Positions 45,010 through 53,024 of a DNA stretch of 64,000 nucleotides are shown in pieces. The notes under the pieces are model-generated. The model saw nothing but the letters and a program-made list of their open reading frames with translations, was not told the origin of the DNA and made no database searches. Numbering within the stretch: position 1 is the first letter of the stretch; each line of letters begins with the position of its first letter. Source of the DNA: CAYZQH01 sp050300015 (GTDB taxonomy: Bacteria; Pseudomonadota; Gammaproteobacteria; Pseudomonadales; Cellvibrionaceae); NCBI GenBank assembly GCA_050300015.1, contig JBNKWZ010000013.1, positions 31,599 through 95,598 of the forward strand, in the 5' to 3' direction. Position numbers and translations under genes: made by a program.

Positions 45010-46458
45010 TTACCACTGACACTTCTTACCAATTTCGTAACGTTTACCCAGCTCGTCGGCCCAGCGATACAATTGTTGCAAGACGATTTTTTTAGGTTTA
45101 TTTAAAGTCTCGGTCTGATCCAGCTGTTCAATACGTGCCTTTAATTCAGAGACAGACAAAATACCTGGCTCGCCTTCACGCAAACGCGCCTGACAAAATA
45201 CCCGCCACTGACGAGCCTCTTCAGGCGTCAATGTCTGAGGGTAATTACGTGCTTTATAACGCAACACCATTGCTGTCAAACGTTCGTCCTCAAACAGGAA
45301 CTGTTTTGCTTCCAACTTTTCAGGGGTAGCAGCCCGCAAGCTTTGCATCAGTGTGCGGTCACCATTGGGTATAAAGCCTTCATAGAGTTGCTGCTCTGGG
45401 TCCATACGTGGCTCAAAAACCTGCTCGCTCATGGCCGTTTGCACAAGGGTTGTCACATCGTGTTTCAAGTAGGTTCGCCAATGATGCTCGCACGCTTGTA
45501 AATCGATATTCAAGCGCTTTGCATTTTTTTCGGTTAAGGCGTTGGGTGGCAGCAATATCGGGCATTTATTCAGATGCACCAGTTTTAGGGGAATACGCTC
45601 CACACCCTCGGGCAGATCTTCAGAACGCGTAAACACTCGCTCGGCGATGGCCTCGGCAGGCTCGCTAAACCAATCGGGTGCGACGGTTAAATCCACCACA
45701 ATAACTGCATTTTTATTCGTCGGGTGCATGGCCAATGGCAAAACCAAACTGGCGCACCCTCGTGCGGCACCAAACATAGATGAAACATGGAGTAAGGGTT
45801 TGCGCGATTGCCAATCCAGTAAATTTGCAACGGCTTTTTTACCGCGTGAAGTAAAAACGTGGTGATACAAAGCCGGTTGTTTCTCGAGGACTAAGCGTGC
45901 CATTTGAATGGTAGCGTGTACATCCGAAAGCGCATCATGGGCAGACTCATGGCCGATGCCGTTAGCCTGGGTGAGTAACTCCAAGCGAAAGCTGGGCACC
46001 CCCTCCACCATTGGCCATTCGATGCCTTCGGGGCGAAGCGCATAGCAGGCTCTTACTAAGTCGATGATGTCCCAACGACTGCAACCATTTTTCCACTCCC
46101 GTTCGTAGGGATCAAAAAAATTGCGGTAAGCGCCAAAACGGGTCACCTCATCATCAAACCGTAAGGTGTTATAACCCACACCGCAAGTTCCCGCTGTACC
46201 TAACTCTGCCAAAACCGCTCGCATAAATTCCGCTTCACACAACCCCTCGGCTTCGGCATGTTGTGGCGCAATCCCCGTCACCAAACAAGCCTCAGGGTTC
46301 GGCAAAATATCATCAGGGGGCCGACAATAAATCACCAGAGGGTCGCCGATGATATTCAAGGCTTCATCCGTACGCAGGCCTGCAAATTGTGCAGGGCGAT
46401 CAATGGCGGGGTTTACGCCCCAGGTTTCGTAATCATGCCAATACAGGGTTTGAGTCAT
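45010..46458 (-). CDS. sbcB: Exonuclease I
   Basis: A 482-residue 3'-5' exonuclease on single-stranded DNA. The DEDDh nuclease core shows D9 and E11 in WHDYETWG, the GVGYNTLRFDDEVTRFGAYRNF segment and the third set (SAHDALSDVHATI, with H and D). The SH3-like and C-terminal helical domains of Exo I follow. E. coli SbcB is 475 residues. The start ATG at 46458 gives the natural N-terminus MTQTLYWHDYETW. Confidence 0.96.
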   Translation of the reverse strand: MTQTLYWHDYETWGVNPAIDRPAQFAGLRTDEALNIIGDPLVIYCRPPDDILPNPEACLVTGIAPQHAEAEGLCEAEFMRAVLAELGTAGTCGVGYNTLRFDDEVTRFGAYRNFFDPYEREWKNGCSRWDIIDLVRACYALRPEGIEWPMVEGVPSFRLELLTQANGIGHESAHDALSDVHATIQMARLVLEKQPALYHHVFTSRGKKAVANLLDWQSRKPLLHVSSMFGAARGCASLVLPLAMHPTNKNAVIVVDLTVAPDWFSEPAEAIAERVFTRSEDLPEGVERIPLKLVHLNKCPILLPPNALTEKNAKRLNIDLQACEHHWRTYLKHDVTTLVQTAMSEQVFEPRMDPEQQLYEGFIPNGDRTLMQSLRAATPEKLEAKQFLFEDERLTAMVLRYKARNYPQTLTPEEARQWRVFCQARLREGEPGILSVSELKARIEQLDQTETLNKPKKIVLQQLYRWADELGKRYEIGKKCQW

Positions 46459-46544
46459 TTCGAGGCCTTAGTCATTTTCATAAGTGGCTTTCAAGGTTCA
46501 TAATTCCCTTGTATTTAATAAGGTTTTTGCATGTGTCGTTCACG

Positions 46545-46725
46545 ATTAACCCGGCATTAACCCGGCAATCTTTTCTGTCGGGTTAATGCGGTACAAGGAC
46601 GCGCCGCCATTGGCCGGAATGGCCAACGCAAGCCCTTAAAATACAAGGAAACTCACATATTTCCGACAGTATTTTATGGGCGCGCAATTCAATAGCTAGG
46701 AGATCTATTGAATTGCCGGGTTAAT
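46545..46725. repeat. Dispersed palindromic element, copy C (MITE-like)
   Basis: A 181-bp unit with 12-bp terminal inverted repeats: ATTAACCCGGCA (46545-46556) and TGCCGGGTTAAT (46714-46725). The first half carries a second ATTAACCCG...CGGGTTAAT core (46556-46587); the middle has nested hairpins (TTGGCC 46610-46615 with GGCCAA 46621-46626; TAAAATAC 46637-46644 with GTATTTTA 46669-46676, and GGAAA/TTTCC inside that); the end has GCAATTCAATAG / CTATTGAATTGC (46684-46716). It lies in the 346-bp gap between sbcB and the carbonic anhydrase gene. Confidence 0.85.
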
Positions 46726-46804
46726 AAGTTGACACGCTTAAACAGTTCCGCCCACGACGGGGATTCGATATACTTCGCCCACAATTGGGTTTAAGGAAAT
46801 CTCC

Positions 46805-47452
46805 ATGAGCGATTTGCAGTACTTGTTTAAAAACAACGAAAAATGGGCCGACGAGATTAAAGCTGAAGACCCCTCTTTTTTTGAGCAATTGGCCAAACAA
46901 CAAACGCCTGAGCTTTTGTGGATCGGTTGTTCTGACAGCCGCGTGCCCGCCAACGAAATCGTCGGTTTATTACCTGGCGAACTGTTTGTTCACCGTAACA
47001 TTGCCAATGCGGTAGTGCATACCGACCTTAATTGCCTCTCAGTTCTACACTACGCAGTGGCCGTATTAAAAATCAAACACATTATTGTTTGTGGTCACTA
47101 CGGTTGTGGAGGTGTGGCCGCAGCCCTTGGAAATGTTCAAGTGGGCTTGGTCGACAACTGGTTACGCAATATCCGCGACGTGTATTACAACTGCCGAGAA
47201 CGCTTTAACGACAGCATGAGCGAGCGCGAACGCGTGAACCTATTATGTGAACTCAACGTCATGCAACAAGTGGCCAATGTGTCGCACACCAATATTGTGC
47301 AAAATGCCTGGGACTCCGGCCAAGAACTTAGTGTTCACGGCTGGATCTATGACATTCACGACGGGCTACTAAAAGAAATTGCGCCCTCCATCAACTCCAC
47401 CGATCAAATACCCGACCAATACCGCGCAAAAAAAGAAGTTCTATTGCGCTAA
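46805..47452 (+). CDS. can: Beta-class carbonic anhydrase
   Basis: A 215-residue Zn enzyme of the Can/YadF group that interconverts CO2 and bicarbonate. The Zn ligands C42, H98 and C101 and the D44-R46 dyad are present in CSDSRVPANEI and CGHYGCGG. It begins 79 bp after a repeat element and ends before a bidirectional hairpin. Confidence 0.96.
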   Translation: MSDLQYLFKNNEKWADEIKAEDPSFFEQLAKQQTPELLWIGCSDSRVPANEIVGLLPGELFVHRNIANAVVHTDLNCLSVLHYAVAVLKIKHIIVCGHYGCGGVAAALGNVQVGLVDNWLRNIRDVYYNCRERFNDSMSERERVNLLCELNVMQQVANVSHTNIVQNAWDSGQELSVHGWIYDIHDGLLKEIAPSINSTDQIPDQYRAKKEVLLR

Positions 47453-47466
47453 TCGGGTTCCCACAG

Positions 47467-47503
47467 CCTTAAACCAAGGGGCAATAACACCCCCGGTTTA
47501 AGG
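47467..47503. terminator. Hairpin terminator between can and dcd
   Basis: CCTTAAACC / GGTTTAAGG stem with an inner GGGG/CCCC pair, ending at the dcd stop. It probably serves both converging genes, though the T-runs are weak. Confidence 0.6.
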
Positions 47504-48073
47504 TTATGTTTTCGGTAACGTCACACCCCGTTGACCTTGGTATTTGCCACGTCGGTCCAGATAAGAGGTTTCGCATACCTCGTCACTTTCAAAAAACAGC
47601 ATTTGTGCCACACCTTCATTGGCATAAATTTTTGCGGGTAAGGGTGTGGTATTGGAAAACTCCAAGGTCACATGCCCCTCCCACTCGGGTTCCAAGGGCG
47701 TAACATTCACAATAATGCCGCAACGGGCATAAGTGGACTTACCTAAACACACCGTCAAAACGCTGCGAGGAATTCGAAAATACTCAACCGTGCGAGCCAA
47801 TGCAAAAGAGTTCGGCGGGATGATGCAGATATCACTTTTCACATCCACAAAACTGCCTTCGTCAAAATTCTTCGGGTCCACCGTCACCGAATGCACATTG
47901 GTGAATATTTTGAATTCATTGGCACAACGCACATCGTATCCATAACTGGAAGTCCCATACGAAATCACACGATCACCATCTGCTCCAAGCCGCACCTGCC
48001 CCGCTTCAAACGGCTCGATCATGCCGTGTTCTTTCGCCATGCGTTGAATCCAACGGTCCGATTTAATCGCCAT
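47504..48073 (-). CDS. dcd: dCTP deaminase
   Basis: A 189-residue enzyme that deaminates dCTP to dUTP, the main dUMP source in enterobacteria-like organisms. The signature RCGIIVNVTPLEPEWEGHVTLEFSN contains the catalytic Glu of the family, and AKIYANEGVAQMLFF closes the trimer core. N-terminal IKSDRWIQRMAKEHGMIEPF is typical. Followed on the minus strand by a terminator; upstream by mrp. Confidence 0.96.
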   Translation of the reverse strand: MAIKSDRWIQRMAKEHGMIEPFEAGQVRLGADGDRVISYGTSSYGYDVRCANEFKIFTNVHSVTVDPKNFDEGSFVDVKSDICIIPPNSFALARTVEYFRIPRSVLTVCLGKSTYARCGIIVNVTPLEPEWEGHVTLEFSNTTPLPAKIYANEGVAQMLFFESDEVCETSYLDRRGKYQGQRGVTLPKT

Positions 48074-48164
48074 AATTCGCCTCTATTATCCACACACCCT
48101 AAGGGCGCTAACTGTGTTCACTGCACCATGTCGGCAGTGGCTGAAGAGATGATTGAATACACTC

Positions 48165-49259
48165 TCAATCATCACTCAATGAAATGGTAGGCCCCGTTGG
48201 GCCACTCAAGGTTAAACGCCATAATTCGGCGGCCACGCGCAATGCTATCGAACGGTATATTTGGCTCACTTCAGAGTCGGGCTCTGCAAATACCGGTGGC
48301 GTACCTTGATCGGTTTGCTCGCGAATACTCATTTTAAGCGGCAGGCGGCCCAACACCTCCACCTGGTATTTTTGGGCGAGCTGCACTCCCCCATGTTCGC
48401 CAAAAATGGCTTCCGTGTACCCGCATTGACTACATTGATGCGTGGCCATATTCTCAACAACGCCCAGCACAGGGATGTGCACTTTGCGGAACATTTCGAT
48501 ACCTTTCACCGCATCGAGCAATGCAATGTCTTGCGGTGTGGTCACGATTAACGAGCCTGATACGGGCACGCTTTGTGACAATGTTAATTGAATGTCACCA
48601 GTACCGGGTGGCATATCCACCACAAGATAATCAATGTCATCCCAGTGCGTACTGTTGAGCAACTGCTGGAGAGCCCCGCTTACCATCGGGCCTCGCCACA
48701 CCATGGGGGTATCCTCGGTGACCAAGTTCGCCATGCTCACGGTTTTGACGCCACCAACGGCGGTGATGGGTTCCATCATATTAGGCTGATACATATCAGG
48801 GCGTTGACCGGCAATCCCCAGCATCAACCCCTGACTCGGGCCATAAATATCGGCGTCCAACATACCGACTTTTGCACCCGCCGCAGCCAGCGCCAGCGCA
48901 ATATTCGCACTGGTGGTGGATTTACCCACCCCACCCTTACCGGAAGCCACGGCCAAAATATTCTTAACGCCCTTCACGGCATTTTGATTATTGGCAGGCT
49001 GAACTTTAGGTACAAAGACGCTGATATCCACATCAGCCGCATATCCCTTGGATGCGAGCGCAGCCGTAATGGCTTCTCGCAGGGACGCCATTTCTCGCTC
49101 TACGGGGTACCCCAACTGTAATTGAATAGTGGCGTGCAGCCCTTTCAGCTCACACACTACAACGGCGTCTTTGGCTGTTAGCCCACCGCCATGGGGCAAT
49201 AGGCAGCCGGCGAGTGCATCGACAAGGGGCTGAAGCTGGGGTTGATCCAGACGAGACAT
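48165..49259 (-). CDS. mrp: Mrp/ApbC-family Fe-S carrier ATPase
   Basis: A 364-residue Mrp protein: an N-terminal DUF59-like region, the P-loop GKGGVGKST, the DADIYGPSQG and VDMPPGTGD motifs, and the C-terminal CSQCGY CXXC that holds a transferred Fe-S cluster. These proteins bind and pass [4Fe-4S] clusters in the cytoplasm. The ATG at 49259 is preferred to the TTG-led frame at 49280. It is divergent from metG, a common gammaproteobacterial arrangement. Confidence 0.95.
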   Translation of the reverse strand: MSRLDQPQLQPLVDALAGCLLPHGGGLTAKDAVVVCELKGLHATIQLQLGYPVEREMASLREAITAALASKGYAADVDISVFVPKVQPANNQNAVKGVKNILAVASGKGGVGKSTTSANIALALAAAGAKVGMLDADIYGPSQGLMLGIAGQRPDMYQPNMMEPITAVGGVKTVSMANLVTEDTPMVWRGPMVSGALQQLLNSTHWDDIDYLVVDMPPGTGDIQLTLSQSVPVSGSLIVTTPQDIALLDAVKGIEMFRKVHIPVLGVVENMATHQCSQCGYTEAIFGEHGGVQLAQKYQVEVLGRLPLKMSIREQTDQGTPPVFAEPDSEVSQIYRSIALRVAAELWRLTLSGPTGPTISLSDD

Positions 49260-49726
49260 GTGCGTTCCAACATCAAGCAAAGGAAGGCATTTTACCTACC
49301 TCGCCCCCTCTTGCACAGCCAACCCGGCTATTGCACCCGCTGGCAGAATTTTCACGGAGAGATTTGTGCTTTTGAGCGTGCTCGAGACTGGCTCAGATAT
49401 TTCGTGAGGGGATCGGAATTTCTGGGACGCAGTCCTAAGCCGTTTGGTTTCTTTTCCGCAGTGCCATGTGGTCTAAGGCTCCAGGGAAATAAATCGAAAT
49501 GCAACGGTCAGCAGAGGAAGGAACATGTGCGCTCACAAAGTGCAAAGATCCCGTCAAAAGCTGTCAGCTGGCGCAACATCCGGGCTCAGCCCGCAAGTAG
49601 CCCCAAACCAGCGCTTCTGCTCGCATCGCACAGGGGTAAACTGGTATCATTCCGCGCTTTTGTTGGCGTGCTGCGGGCAGTTGAAGGTGCGTACCGTCAA
49701 TTCAATGTATTGAGGAATTCAGGTTT
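49260..49726. other. 467-bp gap between mrp and metG
   Basis: No gene is supported. A plus-strand frame (49242-49754) crosses the metG start without a recognisable protein and is rejected. I saw no tRNA-like or riboswitch-like motif. The promoters of both divergent genes should lie here. Confidence 0.4.
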
Positions 49727-51733
49727 ATGGCGGCAACTCGCGAAATATTGGTGACCAGCGCGCTCCCTTATGCCAATGGTGCCATTCATTTGGGGCACAT
49801 GGTGGAAACCATCCAAACCGATATTTGGGTACGATTCCAAAAGATGCGCGGCCACCAGTGTATTTACGTCTGTGCCGATGACGCTCACGGCACCGCCATT
49901 ATGCTCACCGCAGAAAAGTTAGGCATCACGCCCGAGCAGCAAATTGATCGCGTGCGCCAAGAGCACATGCAGGACTTTGACGGCTTTCATATTGGCTTTG
50001 ATAACTACCACACCACACACTCCGCGGAAAACAAAGCCCTCGCAGAGCTGATTTACAATCGCTTGAAGGCTAACGGCCATATTGCAGAGCGCGAAATCAC
50101 CCAAGCGTTTGACCCCGAGAAAAACCTGTTTCTTGCCGACCGTTATATCAAAGGCAGTTGCCCTACCTGTAAAACCGAAGATCAGTACGGCGATAATTGC
50201 GAAGCCTGCGGCGCCACCTATTCACCGATGGATTTAATTAACCCACGATCGGTGATTTCCGGGGCAACACCCGTCCCCAAGGCCTCCAAGCATTTATTTT
50301 TTAAACTCCCCGAATTCGCCGATTTTTTAAAAACCTGGACCCGAGCCGGACACTTGCAAACCGAAGTGGCCAACAAGCTTGCCGAATGGCTAGACTCAGG
50401 TCTGCAAGAGTGGGACATCTCACGCGATGCCCCCTACTTTGGCTTTGAGATCCCCGGCGAAACAGACAAGTATTTTTACGTGTGGCTAGATGCTCCCATT
50501 GGCTATATGGCGAGCTTTCAGCAATATTGCGAGCGTGAAGGATTAGACTTTGATCACTATTGGGGGCCAAACTCGACCGCCGAGGTTTACCACTTTATTG
50601 GTAAAGACATTATTAACTTTCACGCCTTATTTTGGCCTTCCATGCTGCAGTCAGCCAACTTTCGCACCCCCACGCAAGTCTGCGCGCACGGCTTTTTAAC
50701 CGTCAATGGTAAAAAGATGTCGAAATCCCGCGGGACGTTTGTGAACGCCAGTACCTACCTCGCACACTTGGACCCCGAATATTTGCGATATTACACCGCC
50801 ACCAAACTCTCCAATTCTGTGGATGACTTGGACCTCAATCTTGAAGACTTTGTGGCGAGAGTGAATTCAGACTTAGTGGGCAAGGTGGTGAATATTGCCA
50901 GCCGCACCGCAAAATTCATTCAAAAGCAAGGCGGAGCCTTAAGTGCCCACAACCCGAATCCTGAGTTGTGGCAGCAATTTGTGGCCGCCGTAGAGCCCAT
51001 TGCCAACCTTTACGAACAACGCGAATTCGCGCGTGCCATGCGTGAAATTATGGCACTGGCAGATGCCGCCAACGAATATATTGCCGCCGAAGCACCCTGG
51101 ACCTTAGCTAAGGAAGGTAAGCACGAAGAGGCGCATGCCGTGTGCTCCTTGGGGCTAAATTTATTTAAGGCTTTGATCACGTTTTTAAAGCCCGTACTGC
51201 CAGTCACGGCACAAGCGGCGGAGGCATTTTTGAATACGCCCTTGGTGTGGCAAAGTGCCGGCGAATACCTCAACAACCACACCATCAACCCGTTTAAACC
51301 TCTGATGCAGCGCGTAGAGCTGGAAAAGGTACAAGCCATGATCGACGCCAGTAAAGAAGAAGCCGAAGCACAACCGCAAGGCTGGTTGGCCAAAGAACCG
51401 CTCAGTGAAGAAATCCAATTCAACGATTTTGCCAAAGTGGACCTGCGCGTGGCCAAAATTGTCGATGCGAGAGCGGTCGAGGGCGCCGATAAATTATTGC
51501 AGTTAACTCTGGATTTGGGTGGCCAAACGCGCAATGTCTTTGCTGGCATTAAAAGCGCCTATGACCCAGCAACCTTGGTAGGCAAACACACCATCATGGT
51601 GGCAAACTTGGCGCCTCGCAAAATGAAGTTTGGCGTATCGGAAGGTATGGTACTTGCCGCCGGACCTGGTGGTAAGGAGCTCTACATCTTGGAACCCCAT
51701 GAGGGTGCCGAGCCTGGTATGCGCGTGATGTAA
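49727..51733 (+). CDS. metG: Methionyl-tRNA synthetase
   Basis: A 668-residue class I synthetase that charges tRNA-Met. HLGH (21-24, HIGH-type), the Zn cysteines C145, C148, C158 and C161, KMSKS (330-334) and the C-terminal tRNA-binding (EMAPII-like) domain FAKVDLRVAKIVDAR are all present. The ATG at 49727 is the family start. A hairpin follows its stop, before the rsx operon. Confidence 0.98.
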   Translation: MAATREILVTSALPYANGAIHLGHMVETIQTDIWVRFQKMRGHQCIYVCADDAHGTAIMLTAEKLGITPEQQIDRVRQEHMQDFDGFHIGFDNYHTTHSAENKALAELIYNRLKANGHIAEREITQAFDPEKNLFLADRYIKGSCPTCKTEDQYGDNCEACGATYSPMDLINPRSVISGATPVPKASKHLFFKLPEFADFLKTWTRAGHLQTEVANKLAEWLDSGLQEWDISRDAPYFGFEIPGETDKYFYVWLDAPIGYMASFQQYCEREGLDFDHYWGPNSTAEVYHFIGKDIINFHALFWPSMLQSANFRTPTQVCAHGFLTVNGKKMSKSRGTFVNASTYLAHLDPEYLRYYTATKLSNSVDDLDLNLEDFVARVNSDLVGKVVNIASRTAKFIQKQGGALSAHNPNPELWQQFVAAVEPIANLYEQREFARAMREIMALADAANEYIAAEAPWTLAKEGKHEEAHAVCSLGLNLFKALITFLKPVLPVTAQAAEAFLNTPLVWQSAGEYLNNHTINPFKPLMQRVELEKVQAMIDASKEEAEAQPQGWLAKEPLSEEIQFNDFAKVDLRVAKIVDARAVEGADKLLQLTLDLGGQTRNVFAGIKSAYDPATLVGKHTIMVANLAPRKMKFGVSEGMVLAAGPGGKELYILEPHEGAEPGMRVM

Positions 51734-51741
51734 CCGCCACA

Positions 51742-51764
51742 ATCTATCGGTTTTTCCGATAGAT
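51742..51764 (+). terminator. Hairpin between metG and rsxA
   Basis: 9-bp stem ATCTATCGG / CCGATAGAT around TTTTT, followed by AATAGATTT. No long T-run; a weak terminator or attenuator. Confidence 0.5.
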
Positions 51765-51838
51765 AATAGATTTAAAACCCGTTTTACTTATATAAAAAGA
51801 CTCGCTAAGGTGAAAGCCTCAGCTTGGGCCCAGGTGTA

Positions 51839-52411
51839 ATGGAATTTTTTGTCATTTTACTCAGTACCGTACTGGTGAATAACTTTGTACTGGCACAGTT
51901 CTTAGGGCTGTGCCCGTTTATGGGCGTCTCCAATAAACTCGAAACCGCCATTGGCATGAGTGCGGCCACCACCTTCGTGCTCACGCTTGCCAGTATTTGC
52001 AGTTACCTGGTGTATACCTGGATCCTTCTGCCACTGGGCTTGAGTTTTTTAAAAACCATTGCGTTTATTCTGGTCATTGCGGCAGTGGTGCAGTTCGCAA
52101 AAATGTTTATCGAAAAAACCAGCCCACTGTTATACCGGGTTTTGGGTGTGTTTTTACCCTTGATTACCACTAACTGTGCGGTACTGGGCGTCGCGTTGCA
52201 AAACACTAACAAAGCCCACACCTTTACCCAAAGCGCGCTCTACGGGTTTGGGGCGGCACTGGGCTTCAGCTTGGTATTGGTGTTGTTTTCTGCCATGCGC
52301 GAGCGCCTGGCGGCGGCCGATGTGCCCACCCCGTTTCAAGGCGCCTCAATCGCCATGATTACCGCGGGTTTGATGTCATTGGCCTTTATGGGTTTTGCTG
52401 GGTTGGTATAA
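51839..52411 (+). CDS. rsxA: Electron transport complex subunit RsxA
   Basis: A 190-residue inner-membrane subunit of the Rsx (Rnf-type) complex, with about six helices. It has LLSTVLVNNFVLAQFLGLCPFMGVS and LITTNCAVLGVAL, the sites of the membrane Fe-S cluster cysteines in this family. The ATG at 51839 is chosen as the family start; the frame is open to 51824. First gene of rsxABCDGE; rsxB starts 4 bp after its stop. Confidence 0.97.
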   Translation: MEFFVILLSTVLVNNFVLAQFLGLCPFMGVSNKLETAIGMSAATTFVLTLASICSYLVYTWILLPLGLSFLKTIAFILVIAAVVQFAKMFIEKTSPLLYRVLGVFLPLITTNCAVLGVALQNTNKAHTFTQSALYGFGAALGFSLVLVLFSAMRERLAAADVPTPFQGASIAMITAGLMSLAFMGFAGLV

Positions 52412-52415
52412 CCAC

Positions 52416-53024
52416 ATGTTAGAGTTGTTAGTGAATTATCCCATTGTTTCGGCACTACTGGCCCTTGGCGGGTTAGCCGTGGCGTTTGGGGCGATTTTGG
52501 GTTTTGCCGCCGTCAAGTACAAAGTCGAAGGCGACCCACTGGTGGAACAAATTGACACCTTGTTGCCACAAACCCAATGCGGGCAATGCGGGTACCCCGG
52601 CTGCAAGCCCTATGCACAAGCCATTGCCGATGGCGATGCCATTAACAAATGCCCACCAGGTGGACAAGCCACCATTAATTCCCTCGCGGATTTGTTAGGG
52701 GTAGAAGCCCCAAGCTTAGATGCCGAGCACGGCGAATCTTCCGACGTGAAAAAAGTGGCTTACATTCGCGAAGACGAATGCATTGGCTGCACCAAGTGTA
52801 TTCAAGCCTGCCCTGTGGACGCCATTTTAGGCGCAGCTAAACAAATGCACACCGTCATTGTGAGTGAATGTACCGGTTGCGATTTATGCGTGGAGCCCTG
52901 CCCCGTGGATTGCATTGATATGCTGCCCATACCCACCACACTGCAAACCTGGAGCTGGGAAAAACCCCAACCCACATTGGATATTATCGCCACCGATGTG
53001 GGCGAAAAGGGCCATGCCGCATGA
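52416..53024 (+). CDS. rsxB: Electron transport complex subunit RsxB
   Basis: A 202-residue ferredoxin-like subunit: an N-terminal membrane anchor, the CGQCGYPGC cluster-binding region, and two CXXCXXCXXXCP ferredoxin motifs (CIGCTKCIQACP and CTGCDLCVEPCP). It delivers electrons within the Rsx/Rnf complex. Its stop overlaps the start of rsxC (ATGA). Confidence 0.97.
   Translation: MLELLVNYPIVSALLALGGLAVAFGAILGFAAVKYKVEGDPLVEQIDTLLPQTQCGQCGYPGCKPYAQAIADGDAINKCPPGGQATINSLADLLGVEAPSLDAEHGESSDVKKVAYIREDECIGCTKCIQACPVDAILGAAKQMHTVIVSECTGCDLCVEPCPVDCIDMLPIPTTLQTWSWEKPQPTLDIIATDVGEKGHAA

Noticed and set aside
46545..46725. Structured regulatory RNA leader of the carbonic anhydrase gene
   Set aside because: The same parts occur in unrelated gaps in both orientations, so a dispersed DNA repeat is the simpler reading.
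49242..49754. 170-codon plus-strand ORF before metG
   Set aside because: No recognisable domain, it crosses the metG start in another frame, and its first part is antisense to mrp.
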